This document shows, in pieces, positions 14,450 to 25,619 of a stretch of 64,000 bases of DNA (position 1 is the first letter of the stretch; each line of letters opens with the position of its first letter). The stretch is from positions 6,764,511 to 6,828,510 of the forward strand of contig CAXIPT010000003.1 in NCBI GenBank assembly GCA_964030475.1, given 5' to 3'. This stretch comes from Tethya wilhelma (lineage: Eukaryota > Porifera > Demospongiae > Tethyida > Tethyidae). The position numbers and the translations under genes were made by a program. The notes under the pieces were generated by a model. The model was not told the DNA's origin and did not search any database. It saw only the letters and a list, made by a program, of their open reading frames with translations.

Positions 14450-14504
<55 letters not shown>
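14390..14504. repeat. Alternating purine-pyrimidine tract (CA/CG/TG)
   Basis: About 115 bp of cacacgcaca/cgcgcatgtg units running into (CA)n. The same composite tract recurs at 22225-22337 and 26897-27010. Predicted reading frames across it are artefacts. Confidence 0.85.
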
Positions 14505-14506
<2 letters not shown>

Positions 14507-15468
14507 CAGTGAAATGAATTGAGCTACATATACCAGTAAGCTATTATCTTCCCCCTGAGATGTGATCTCCATGAACAGGTATGTTACCAAAGGTGCACAT
14601 GAAGTCTTTGTATACAATTAAAATTCATTGTAAGTGGTTGCAATCAATGGAGAGTGTGTTTACTGTGTCACTGTTTCACTAGTATCTTGTAAAGTACAGC
14701 TTCTGTTCTCATTGAAACCGTGTACAATGGATAGCCAAATTTCAGCTTATCGATGAAGCCTTTGTTCAATTTGAAGTAGCCTACTTTTCCAGCTGCTTGG
14801 GTCGAAGATTATATTTGTAGTACATGCAGCTGGTCCACTGTCTATACTGACCTAATAGACTCTGTACCTTATCCTACCCTCTTCCTCAGTTGACAAGCCC
14901 CATTCCATATCTGTCTGAGTATATAGCCTCATACTATTTCTGAACTATTTCCCAAGCTTCATCATATAGGAATTTCTGTTCCCTCTAATGGTCATTGTTA
15001 CGTAGTAGTATAATCTTGTGTAACCTTTAACAAGAATAGTGTACATTTCTTTCCAAGGCTTCGAAAGATATATACTTAAAAAATTTACTAAGAATGACCT
15101 AACTGGTTTATGGTGCTAAACACTTGAATCCCATCCTCATGATCTTGCTGTTCTCTATGGTACTTCCATGGTGCAGTCTGTAGCTTAGTCTAACAGCTAG
15201 CTAGGCCTTTCAAATTGTTCTACATCAGCAAGTTGAGGAGGTCAAACACAAACCGTATAAGACAAAGTATGACACATACTTCTGTAACATCAAGCCACCT
15301 TGTTAAAGTTTATATTAGCACCTGTTGCTAGTTGACACTTGCCTTATGCCATTTTCTTGGCATTAAACATTGCATGCATGATTGAACTTCTGCAATTCAT
15401 TACAAATCACCAAAATATTATTGCTGTTGTTAAACAGTATTCTACCTATGTGCATGTATACAGCTATA
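14505..15468. other. Mostly non-coding; duplicated exon-like relic at 14887-14950
   Basis: ctcttcctcag at about 14880 followed by LTSPIPYLSEYIAS recurs in altered form near 30344, 32820 and 33504. It may be an old DNAAF5 exon, but I could not match it to the protein. Confidence 0.35.
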
Positions 15469-15814
15469 GACCCGTTGCACGTACAAGCATCACGTGCTCA
15501 AAAAATAAAATTACAAAAAATTTACGGAGAAAATTTCGAGTATACGGAGATAAGCCCCGCCCGTTGGAGGACAAGAGATGGGCAGTTGTATTACGATCTT
15601 CGTAGCAGCTGCTGCAAAAGTTCAGATTTTTCAGTATGTTTTATCTAACTATTAGCCTATACTAAATTTCTAAGTTAGAAGCTACAACAGACTGGGCTAA
15701 GAGCAACAAGAGCGATTCTTTCTTATCTTCCCATACTCGATGTACAAATTTGTCCTCCAAGATGGCTGACTTTTTTTTATGTCATGTGACCTGTGACGTC
15801 ACGTGCAACGGGTC
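15469..15814. mobile_element. 346-bp TIR element (gacccgttgcacgt)
   Basis: Begins gacccgttgcacgt, ends acgtgcaacgggtc, flanked by tata on both sides (15465-15468, 15815-15818). No transposase; a short open frame inside is not recognisable. Confidence 0.8.
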
Positions 15815-15819
15815 TATAT

Positions 15820-16825
15820 ATAAGGTAGTTTTCTTTCACCTTTTTTTTTCTCCATTCATTGTTTTTTCTTTTTCTAATTTTAATAATTTGCTAGCCTCGT
15901 TTCCAGCAAAACTCTTAAAGATTCCTTGTGAATGTTTTCGTCAGTCGGTAGTGTTAGTTCACATTCTCAATAAGATCTGGAAAATTCTGAGTCCGGATTC
16001 TAAATGATCAGAATCTAAACACTCTGCATGTTTTAGGATCTAAACAAATGGTTGTAGTACTAATTAAGCCTTTGACTGCAGAGGATGTAATTAAATTGTC
16101 AATAAGCTGTATCTAGTCTGGCCTGAATGGTGTTGCTTTATGTGAACACACCCCAAAATAAAATAACTCTTCTGCTTTTCTCATTGAAAATGTATTAACG
16201 TAACTCCACCCACTTTTTTACCATTTTTACCCCCTCACTACAACCACATAATCACAGTAAATCCAAAACCGAAATTTTTATTGCGTAGCCCAATGATTCA
16301 ACTATGTGTAAGCACAATCAAAGTTTTTATTGACTCCTTAACGTTTTTATTAATTTTGAATGTCAAATCATGGTTGTAGCGGTCAAAGGGTTAATGATAG
16401 GTGCGTATTATTTGCATACTTTAATTTACTTCGATTCAAAACCAGACTGAGAATTTTCCGCATCTTATTTGAGAATTAAATAATCTTTGAAAATTTTGAA
16501 GGAGAAGCTTGGGTAAGAGGCTAACAATTAATTTATTGAATGACCTGCAGAATTATAATTATGTATGTAGCATAGTAGGTGTGGATTCCTGTATGTTGAC
16601 CATATGATAGTGCTGGCACTGCATGGTTTGTCAGATATAGGTTACATGCACGAGCATATTGCGTATATGTGTAGTAGGATGATTAACAGATTTAGTTGTA
16701 TAAAGTTATAAATTAATTTTAGTTACTACTATAATTATGTTTCTCAGTTACAGTGTGAATCACATTTATATTATATTAATTGCTGTTAGCTATTGCTATA
16801 GTACTTAAATGTTATAGTACATGTT
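15820..16825. other. Gene-free stretch
   Basis: AT-rich sequence in which no exon, repeat unit or transposon end could be supported. It lies 3' of the receptor tail at 16826. Confidence 0.5.
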
Positions 16826-17394
16826 TCAGATTTCTTCATACACTCCATTCACCTCCTGTTCTGATACAACTGTGTAGCTAGGGTTGTCAGTAAGATCACA
16901 GTCTCTCCTCTCAGTGTGATCTTGATGTGTTAATGTTTTGTAGCACTCATTGTCCTTCATTTCACATTCAGTGCTGTGAGGGTTTGTGGTATCTTTCACA
17001 GTAGCATAGACTAAAGAGTCCGAGCCAACATCTTGTTCATGAACTTTATTCCTTAGATATTAAAATTTATTATTGATTTTTATACATGCATACATGTTTT
17101 AGATCTATAGAAATATTGAAACATACTTGTGTGCATGTAGGCTGTTCTATTGATTTATTGTAACATCATTTAGACTAGCTGTATACTGTCATGCTCATCA
17201 CCTCCTGTCCTCTGTGTGTTTGTTGTTACTGTCTCCTCTGTTGGTGCTTCGTTTGATAAAGATGATATAAGTAACAGTCAAAACCACTAGAGTGGCCACC
17301 AGTAGCACTCCCAGGACAGCTGCTACAGCTACTGCTGTGACCAGAGCCTTGTCTTCTGATGGCCTCATAGATTGAGTAGAAGTGGAAATGGTAT
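16826..17394 (-). CDS. SRCR-receptor TM exon and ITIM-like tail exon (probable 3' end of gene C)
   Basis: TM exon 17394..17202: DTISTSTQS stalk, a helix rich in Val, Ala and Leu, then FIKRSTNRG. Tail exon 17051..16826 to TGA, open, with SDSLVYATV, NPSYTVV and GVYEEI. LVYATV matches the ITIM consensus [SIVL]xYxx[IVL]. The TM exon accepts phase 1 and exits in phase 2 into the tail. Phase 1 is what gene C (23970-25531) leaves unpaired. The last 58 bases before the N at 17654 also occur at 23863-23920, just downstream of gene C. So these exons probably belong to gene C, separated by mis-scaffolding. Combined length would be 528 residues. Confidence 0.75.
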
Positions 17395-17747
17395 CTGTAC
17401 CATCATAGTGACAACAGTCATAACTAGGTTATTGATAATGAAGTCTAATCAAGACATTGCTAGTTGGCTTGCCCTGTATACATACAGTATACAATAGCAG
17501 GTAAATTAGGCAAACTTTAAACTGATATATATTGTACCATTTTTGTAAATTTGGCAATTCATTTCTGCAAGCTAGATGCAACAGTGCCTGTTCATATTGC
17601 TACATGGTACAATACTATTGTGTGTATAAAACCTAAGCAGTTGTGTGAAGACANGTGTGTGTGTGTGTGTGTGTGTGACTGTGTGTGCGTGTGTGTGCAA
17701 CCTTGCAGTCATATTCTAGTGGTATTAACAACAACTTGCACCATATT

Positions 17748-17814
17748 AGTTAGACGAAGCACTAACAGGAGAGACAGTAACAACAAACACACAGAGGACA
17801 GGAGGTAGGTAATC
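17748..17814 (+). pseudogene. Fragment of SRCR-receptor TM exon (juxtamembrane end)
   Basis: Plus-strand RRSTNR-DSNNKHTEDRR followed by gtaggt, nearly identical to the end of the TM exon at 17202-17260 but inverted. The hydrophobic helix is missing; a GT repeat and unrelated sequence precede it. Confidence 0.65.
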
Positions 17815-19440
17815 ACGGAACATGACAGTACAAAATAAACCAACTCACCGACCGACCGCTTTCCGTATATATTTGATCTATATTCTAATTGTTACAAATT
17901 TAACCATATGCCATACCATGCCATGCCACGTGTCTATGAAAAATTGCTAAGCCCTCAGGGAACACTGGCCTCACACTGATCAGAAAGACTGGCACAGGCA
18001 ACTGAAGGACTTATGTAAGATGCGCACGGTGAACTCTAAAGCACGTTGTATGCCAGGTGGATGGCAAATAACCTACACGAAGGTAAGCTTGTGCACGTCT
18101 TTTTGTTCATGAACTATAAAATCATTTATAGCTTACTAAAATTACAAACGTAGTGACCATAATAATTATAAAACTTGCAGGCAGAATAGTTTCACAGCTG
18201 AATTAACTATTGCAGTAATGCTGGGTGCATGAATGCTGGGATGTCGATACTACTGGATAAAGAGACTGCATATAGAAGCTATATACAACAGCTGAGAATA
18301 AAGGCGACACTGAGTGAGACTAGGCTGCTGCTACTATAAACTGCCGAGACCTATCATGTATGAATGAATGCACGCAGTGGCCATAAAAAATCCAGCAGGC
18401 AAAATATATATAGCTGAATTAACCACAGCAGTAATGGACGGGATCAGTACTACTGCATGGCAGGCTATTTTAAACATGTGCAGAAGAGAGTCGTTAAACT
18501 TGACTGAGTTAGCTAAGATTGGTTAGACGCCAATTAATTAATTAATTGCAAGCAGCCAAGCACTATAACACAAAGCCTAAAACTGATCTCAATGACTGAC
18601 TATACCCCATGCTGGAACAAGATTTAGAAGTCAGACTGACAGCGAAAAGCTCAATAGAGCACGTCATGAAAGTATATAATTATATCAACTACATGTGTAC
18701 AACCTGAACAAGCAAATCGCTGTAGCCTATGCTCGTGACCAATCATGCATTAACATCTAGAAAGTAGTAACTACTAGAATTATAGCAAGCTGAGGTTCCA
18801 CAACAATGGAGGATAGTAAAGTGAAATAATCTTTGTATGCATGTAAGTGTATACTTTGATCAGATGCTGTAAGTTCAACCATGTACCAATTACGTCATAA
18901 TCGTGACTTAATTGCAAGAGCTCTATAGCGAGGTCTATAATCAAAAATCAATAAGACTTCAGGCAAGAGTCAATCAAACATCATGGCTTGTTCATGCTCG
19001 CCCCAACGATGCATTGCATTGCCTAGTTTTATATCTATGATTTAACTCTGGAATGTTATAATCAATTCCTACCATTACTCCATCACACACACCACAGTGT
19101 ACTGAAGGTATCAGGGCTCACACAGACACTGTCGTCAAGTCTTATTAGTGCACAATAATTATAATAGAACAAAAATTAAAACATGTGTGGAAGTCACCCA
19201 CTCCCACACCACACAGCAACACATCATCCAACACCTTTACTATACCATTATTCACATACTCCATAGGACTCAATGAAACAAGAGGGGAAGGCCATGGAGG
19301 GAATGAGTTACTACACAGCTAGCATAACATGGGACACCTAATTTTATTTTACTTGTGAAAGTTGTTAATAACTATATATACTGTTCCATCAATGTGTACA
19401 GCATAGTTGATAACCTCAGTTGTATGCTGCTACTAACCTG
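17815..19440. other. Gene-free stretch
   Basis: No exon recognised. 19060-19330 is the inverse of the DNAAF5-linked intergenic sequence near 13970-14230. Confidence 0.5.
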
Positions 19441-19590
19441 ATCTACAACAGTTTGTTCATCATCTTGACAGGCCTTGTAGAGTCCATTGAGGACAGCCTG
19501 GATGTGATGGGTGACATGATCTTCAAGATGATAGAGAAGAGAGTAGAGCAACTGAGAGGACTAGACCAGGGAGGAGACACACACGTGGGA
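19441..19590 (-). pseudogene. DNAAF5 exon relic (HIQAVL exon), inverted copy
   Basis: The minus strand matches the exon at 31690-31828 (VTHHIQAVLNGLYKACQDDEQTVVDQ, ending at a gttag donor). It shares the frame-closing extra base (tcttctctatc) seen at 13715-13852. The shared lesion indicates common descent. Confidence 0.7.
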
Positions 19591-19599
19591 GAACAGGGA

Positions 19600-20780
19600 C
19601 TACATGCAAATATTTGTGGTAAAGTTACTACTACTAAAGAAATAAATGTGTGCACACTAAAGTGAGAAACAACTGTCCAGTTATGCTGTTTACAAATTCC
19701 CCAGACTATTCATGCAAGAATTATAATGGACACTACATGTGAGCATGAAACCCACGATGCATGCATAACTTACATGTACCATGCATGCATTGAATGTGTA
19801 TACAGTATAGCACAAATTTTAATATTGGCATATTGGTAGTTTTGGTAAGGACTGGCAATGTAAAACAGTCCTTTTTGCACACACACATATGGAATACGTG
19901 TACTCTTGTATGCACTTCTGCCAAAATAAAATCTGCCAAACATGAAATTTTTTGATAATCCACTAAATTTTTTTTCTCAACAATATTTTGTTATACTGTA
20001 AGATAATGAATGCTACTACACAAAGATCTTACTGCTCTACAGTTGCATATACAGTGTTGTATGAAGAAATCTGAAACACTGACATGGTGCTGTAGCAACA
20101 TAGATTATACAAATGTGACTCAAACTGGCTATAGACTATATTTGTACATGTTTCACAAACTTATGTACACTGCAAACGGCTATAATACAACAATCCACAA
20201 TGGCTTCAGAGCATTTTGAATGAGAAAGTGGGCGTCATTTCTCTCACTGTCACTTATACTGACATGGTGCAACTACAATAATAATTTTATAATATGCTGT
20301 TAATTATCCTACATGTGTACATAATTATAAGAATAATAAGCTTTGTACATTTGTGCTTTTTGCAAAAAATGCTAAGGGAGGCCTAGGGGCCTGGGATCGA
20401 GGCTAAGTCATATAATCATCCTCTGTTGATCATTACCAACCCCAAGTACATATATACTAACAAAATGTAGGAATGGGTGTTGCTGTAAAAAGTATTGGAA
20501 CAAGGCATGTCTTAATTTTTGGTAAAATGTCAAAAAAAAACAAAAAAAAAACACAAAAAAAATTAACTTGGTCTTGAGTATGGGAGGTATGACACTAGTG
20601 CATCATTATGAGTCAGCGAGACTTCTGAGCTATAGTAGTAGATATATGAATGCTCAAACAGTCTTCAAATAAATGAAATCAAGAGTAATCCTGGGATTCC
20701 ATATTAAGGAGAGCACTAGCTCCTCATCGTGACATGGTAACGACTATGTTGACTATATATTATATGGCCTATACATATTT
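19600..20780. other. Gene-free stretch with transposon debris
   Basis: 19790-19970 resembles the interior of the TIR element at 21606-22016. 20465-20520 is an end of the 6338-6752 family. Nothing else supported. Confidence 0.5.
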
Positions 20781-20787
20781 TCTTCAG

Positions 20788-20937
20788 GAATGAGCAAACT
20801 ACAGGTGGTAATAAGCATTAGCTAGACAACCAGCGTATGGAGGGGACTATGATGACGTACATTGACACCACACAGACTGAATATGCTTCACCTGATAACT
20901 TAGAACCAAAGTACGACAATATCCGTAAAAATGAATA
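20788..20937 (+). pseudogene. SRCR-receptor tail exon relic (ITAM-type), inverted
   Basis: After an acceptor (tcttcag) the plus strand is homologous to the gene B tail, including EYASPDNLEPKYDNIRKNE and a terminal TAA. However, GAG has become TAG before LDNP, one C is lost in the NPVY codons, and a T is gained about 30 bases later, restoring the frame. It is inactivated. Confidence 0.75.
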
Positions 20938-21335
20938 ATGACGGACCATAAACTTTTAACATTCAAACTGTATTCAAAATTGGCAACAAACAGTGAAACT
21001 CCCATTTATATTGTGCTTAAACACTAAGCTAGATGACATTCTTTGTAACAAAAATGGATTTATTAAACAGATATCTATATACTGCATGTACTTTGAAAGT
21101 ACATGTAATAATACCTGGACTCAAATACTGCATTACTGATCAATGGTAACACAATAGCCAATTAAATTTAAGGACATCAAATTTTAGGTAAGGGTCAATG
21201 AAGTAAAACTTGATGGACAAGGTACTTTTTCTGCATACAAATGCATGGTCTTCATTCTCTACATACTGTACCATCTCCCTTAGAGGAGGTTAAAAAAATG
21301 ATTATAATTATTTGAAGTATTGTACCTGCATGTAC

Positions 21336-21470
21336 CAACAGCCAGCTTCCAATGACATCAGCCAGGCAGGATCTCACTGATGGAGTGGAGTCACATGCTC
21401 GCTGAGCTAACATGGGCAGAGAATCATTGATAGGGTTGGGTGAGCCATAGCGGACAGTTGCACCAAAGGC
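21336..21470 (-). pseudogene. DNAAF5 exon, open copy on the minus strand
   Basis: Acceptor, then AFGATVRYGSPNPINDSL, LAQRACDSTPSVRSCLADVI and GSWLL up to a gtacat donor; 135 nt with no stop. It matches the AQR-PxVR-WLL HEAT segment of DNAAF5 that should follow the exon at 4733-4867. It is the best template for the damaged copies at 1-68, 5005-5094 and 7562-7713. Isolated from other intact exons on this strand, so probably part of a broken duplicate or another haplotype. Confidence 0.7.
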
Positions 21471-21605
21471 CTACAAGGGGAGAGGATGTTCACTGTATTT
21501 ATAACCTTATACTCTGAGAGTAGAGGTGTAAGTATGGCTATGTGGTACATGTACACTGTATAGTCTAAGAGTAGCCTCATTCAGCTCTCTCCCTGTGAAT
21601 ATTAC

Positions 21606-22016
21606 ACACTGAAAAATAGGAAGGATCTGGGAGAGTGCCTGGTATGCGAAATCATGTGATTGACATTGCCGTGTAGCACAAAAAATTGGCATGAATAAAA
21701 TTTGGTGGACTATCAAAAATTTTAAGATTTGCAAAATTTATTTTGGTGGTAGCACATGTAGCAATAGATGTTCGTATGTGCTGTGCAAAAATGACTGTTT
21801 GGTAGATTTAATATTGGCTGTCCCTACCAAAACCGCCAACCTGCATGGCAATATTAAAATCCTCCAAATTTTTGTGCTATATGGTAGTGCACAGAAAATT
21901 AGTACGACGTGGTAGAGAAATCATACAAAATCTCTCTACTGTCTCTCTACAGGCAACGTCATATAGTATGATTTCATGTACCAGACTACGACTCCCTTCC
22001 TATTTTACAGTGTGTA
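21606..22016. mobile_element. ~410-bp element with long imperfect TIRs (cactgaaaaataggaag)
   Basis: Left end cacactgaaaaataggaagg; right end ccttcctattttacagtgtg. The similarity between the ends extends ~65 bp inwards (gaaatcat.., gcaacgtca). No ORF of note. A second copy in reverse orientation is at about 27218-27625. Confidence 0.7.
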
Positions 22017-22295
22017 GTATTGATACTGGTTATTTGGCAACCATTTTGCGCTAATGTGGAATACGTGCAGTATATATTTTGCCAGTACGAGGAAACTAAC
22101 TATCCATGCTACAACAGTTACTCTAGATGCATAACAGACAATATAGTGAAATCTTACATTAATTATCTGGACATTAACCATGCATTTACTCTGGATTGTT
22201 ATGATCACTCCTACAATTACTTCATGCACACACGCACACACACATGCACACGCACAGGCACACGCACACACGCGCATGTGCAAACACGCGCATGT

Positions 22296-22338
<43 letters not shown>

Positions 22339-22684
22339 ACATGTCCATTAAAGGTATCAGGGTTCACATAGACACTGTCGTCAAGCTTGATTAGCGTACA
22401 ATTAGTGGGAATAAAAAAAATTAGTGGAAGTCACACACCGTCACACCACAGAGCAACACACACCCAAGACCTTATAATTACACCCTTATCATAAGGTATG
22501 TGACCTAGCCCTAGATGTAGGGGAGAACAAGGCCAGGGGAATGAGTGCATGTAGAGTAACTCTGAACAGATAACTTCACTTGGGACACCTAATTTCATTT
22601 GTAGGACCAGGTAACAACTGCTGTCTCACCAACCTGTAAAACAGTGGAAACCATTAGTTGACTACCCCAGCTGATTTACAATGG

Positions 22685-22800
22685 TGTGTGGGTCATCTTG
22701 ACATGCCTTGTAGAGTCCATTGAGGACAGCCTGGATATGTTGGGTGACATGATAGATTATAGAGAATAGAGCAACTGAGAGGACCAGAGCAGGAAGGAGA
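22685..22800 (-). pseudogene. DNAAF5 HIQAVL exon relic in left arm
   Basis: Minus strand carries the remnant of VTQHIQAVLNGLYKACQD with deletions. The counterpart at about 26450-26560 (+) lies in the right arm. A foldback MITE (22800-22885) sits at its 5' side. Confidence 0.6.
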
Positions 22801-22981
22801 CAGCCTTGTTTCCAGCCTCCTTCCTCGAGAATAGTTTCTTTTGATAGTATACATAAGAGGAGGAAGGCCTGGGAACAAGGCTATAGGGAGGAGACACGCA
22901 CATGGGAGAACAGGAACTACATGCAAATATTTGTGTTGAACTTACAACTACTAGGGTAATGAATACATGCACATGTGAGAA

Positions 22982-23060
22982 CCGCCAGCCTTGTACCCAG
23001 GTTACTCCTTCTTTCTAGCGTGAAACACTAAAAGAGGAAGTGGCCTGGGTATGAGGCTAA
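22982..23060. mobile_element. Foldback MITE (TAGCCTC family)
   Basis: ccagccttgtacccaggtta.. to ggcctgggtatgaggcta forms a hairpin. Same insertion as 26179-26252 in the opposite arm. Confidence 0.65.
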
Positions 23061-23359
23061 TATTGTTGTAAAAACTGTTTTTAATGCAAATTCCTCAGAT
23101 TGTTTAGATCAAAGTGATAAGAGTTTCGAATAATTGACATTGTGACCATGAAACCAATATGCATTGCTTAATAGTAGAAACAGGAAGTAAAAGTTGAGTT
23201 GTATTAAAGGAACTGTGTTACTATATAACTGCTATTTTGTTACTAAAAATAGACATTTTATGACGTTTTACGATCACTTGTTTTGTTTCTAGCACAACCA
23301 TGTTCAGATACAAGCTCTGTGTACGTACAAGTATTATGCTTTTGTCAACAAAAAACACN

Positions 23360-23969
23360 AATGGTGGTTTATGGTAGTAAACCTCAGTTAACATGGGACT
23401 GGTCTAATTGTCTGCCTTGGGTCAGAGGTCAGTACTTAGGTAAACCACGTGGTCACTACGCATGCGCAATAGTCAGGTGTGTTCTCTCTACGTGTATTTT
23501 GCCAGTGAGTCTGTTTCTTGTCAATAGCCTGTCACTTTTCTCACCCATCCCGCCCAAAACCCCCTTTACCTATAATTTTTTCTCCATGTGTGGGTGCCTA
23601 GGTGGGGTGTAAACCTGGGGGGGTACCATTGCTGCATCATGGCAGAGTAACATGACCGCTGATCAGGTGGGGCAAGCCCAGTGGAGTGCATCGTGGCGCT
23701 GGTAACATGGCATCTTGGCCAACTCTGACAATCCCTGGCACCATGGCCACTGAGAATTATCCCTCCGGTACCCTGCCTAGCACCCGCCTTTCTTGGCCCA
23801 AAACAGCCTGCGCTACGCTCCCTTCACGTAGTTGTTTGCGGCTCCATGAAGGAGCATGTTAATTGCTACATGGTACAATACTATTGTGTGTATAAAACCT
23901 AAGCAGTTGTGTGAAGACACCTAGGTGGTTGTGTGAACACACCATTTTTAACAGTGAAGTTCCCATTAC
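23360..23969. other. Non-coding contig start downstream of gene C ectodomain
   Basis: Locally GC-rich sequence (23620-23830, ggtgccta..ggggtacc) unlike its neighbours. It is followed at 23863-23920 by a 58-base identity to 17596-17653. It replaces the TM exon expected here. Confidence 0.55.
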
Positions 23970-25531
23970 CATTGCATGTTACTCCAGCTGTTTCATTATG
24001 AGAACAGATGTCTCTTCTTGGCTCAATTATGCACTCCCTGAGAGATTCTGCCATCTCATCATCACAGTTGAGATAATAAATGGGATCAATAGCTGGTTCA
24101 CCAAATGATGACTGTCTTTCAGCAATAGCACCTGACATAGTGTATTTAGTGTTACCATAAATGTTTAGGTACATGTACCAGTTTATTCTGTCTGATACCT
24201 TCTCTAGGGAATCCTAGTTGGTAGCACACAACCCCAGCATCCACTGCATCCCATTGGTCATCACAAACAGAGTCCCACCTCCCATTGGTACACACCTCCA
24301 CTCGACCATTGGCTGGTCTTCCTTCAACAAATTGAGTTCCATCAACCAATCTTACCTCTCCATCACTACAAGGAGCTGTAGTGGGTAATGTCATGCATGC
24401 TATCATGTAGCTATCATGGGAATAGTCTTACTGAACTCACCTGGCACACATGATACATGAGCATCATTGCTGTGATCATTTCGAGTCATTGTTGTGTTCA
24501 TACAGTCTCGCAAACTCTTCTCAATTCCATTGCATTGAAAACTGAAGTGTATTGGTCCCGATCCTAACTCAAAACCAGGATCCAATCGTGATCCTGATCC
24601 TAATTCAAAGCCAGTATCCAATGGTCTTGCCCCTGAATAGTTATGAAATATTATTCATTCAGTCATGTGAACAAGGAAACATACATAATAGTACCTTCAT
24701 TAGAAAAGCCCAGTTGGCCACATGCTATATTGGCTTCAACAGTCCCCCATCTATTGGAGTCAATAGTCCCCCACTGTTGGTTGAAGCATATCTCCACAAG
24801 ACCCTCTAACTCTTGATTAGGGTCTCCAGTTCTTAGTCTAATCTCACCATCTCTACACTGTGCTGTATGTATTGATACTTTAGAACTTGAACTATATAAT
24901 TATGGTAGGTGTACGTGCAATGTTCTAACCTGGTTTACATTGAATTCTGGCTTGTTGGCTGCAGCTGGCTTGGATGACATCACAGACTGATTGAAATCTA
25001 TCAATCATGGTACATTGTACATCCCCCAGTCTAGTGCTACCAACACCACTATCAGACATCATTGCTAAAGATCCTGTACCATAAATTCAAATGTTACTGA
25101 GGACTTTTGTACTGACCAATGACCATGAATCCTCCTACCTGTGTTAGAAAATCCGAGGTGCTGACACACTGTAGCAGCTGAGCTACTGTCCCAGTTGATA
25201 CCATGCAACCGGTGTGGAATACCACCCCCACTGGCACAAATAGTGTACCAACCCCTTGATCCATTTGGAGGATCATAGCATATCTCCACTCCACCACTAA
25301 GCTGGCTTGTATCACTGTTTTCATCATCTGAGACTATCCTGAAGTATCCATCCTGGTCATCATCACAGGGAAACAGAGTCCCTCTTACTGCAGGTTAATA
25401 ATGAAAACTGATCTTGGCAGAGATTTCACCTGTTTTATCTATGCTTTACTGTTACCTTGGTTTGTGATACATAAACTAGTAAGATGTACCAACAAGAATA
25501 CAGGACTGTTGTAGAAAGAGACAATCTTCAT
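23970..25531 (-). CDS. Gene C: three-SRCR receptor ectodomain (TM exon missing in place)
   Basis: Seven exons: 25531..25456 (signal peptide [20 protein letters not shown]), 25387..25139, 25073..24930, 24862..24695, 24632..24441, 24375..24199, 24131..23970. All internal introns are in phase 1 and each SRCR domain is split in two. SRCR3 is almost identical to that of gene B. SRCR1 differs more ([21 protein letters not shown]), and SRCR2 has a 12-residue internal duplication ([12 protein letters not shown]) like gene B. The last exon ends TGCAATG with a gtaatg donor, and no TM exon follows before the contig ends. The best partner is 16826-17394. Expected to be a cell-surface receptor. Confidence 0.82.
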
Positions 25532-25619
25532 TGTAGCAAAAATCAACTGACTTAAAGGAACTGTGTCACTATATAAGCACTGTTTTGTTACCAAAAATAA
25601 AATATGTGATATTTTGTGA

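Larger units (their letters stand above)
11381..15262 (+). pseudogene. Dispersed, decayed second copy of DNAAF5 exons
   Basis: Separate sense-strand exon relics appear in gene order. 11381-11507 reads VTHHIQAVLNGLYKACQD. 12544-12640 is intact, 97 nt like its counterpart 2879-2975. 12857-12957 is frame-broken with a deletion. 13715-13852 is the HIQAVL exon again, with a one-base insertion that closes the frame. 15221-15262 is part of QQVEEVKHKH. A final-exon remnant may follow near 15387. Transposons and a receptor tail relic lie between them. No continuous product is possible. Confidence 0.75.
21606..23358. repeat. Left arm of large inverted repeat (abuts contig join 23359)
   Basis: Nearly identical in reverse complement to 25620-27635, including a transposon, the CA/CG tract, a DNAAF5 relic and two foldback MITEs. 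The right arm carries ~240 bp extra near 25815-26060. Both arms end at single-N joins. Confidence 0.85.

Noticed and set aside
15382..15648. 88-residue frames overlapping the TIR element at 15.5 kb
   Set aside because: They cross the transposon boundary and show no motif; probably chance.
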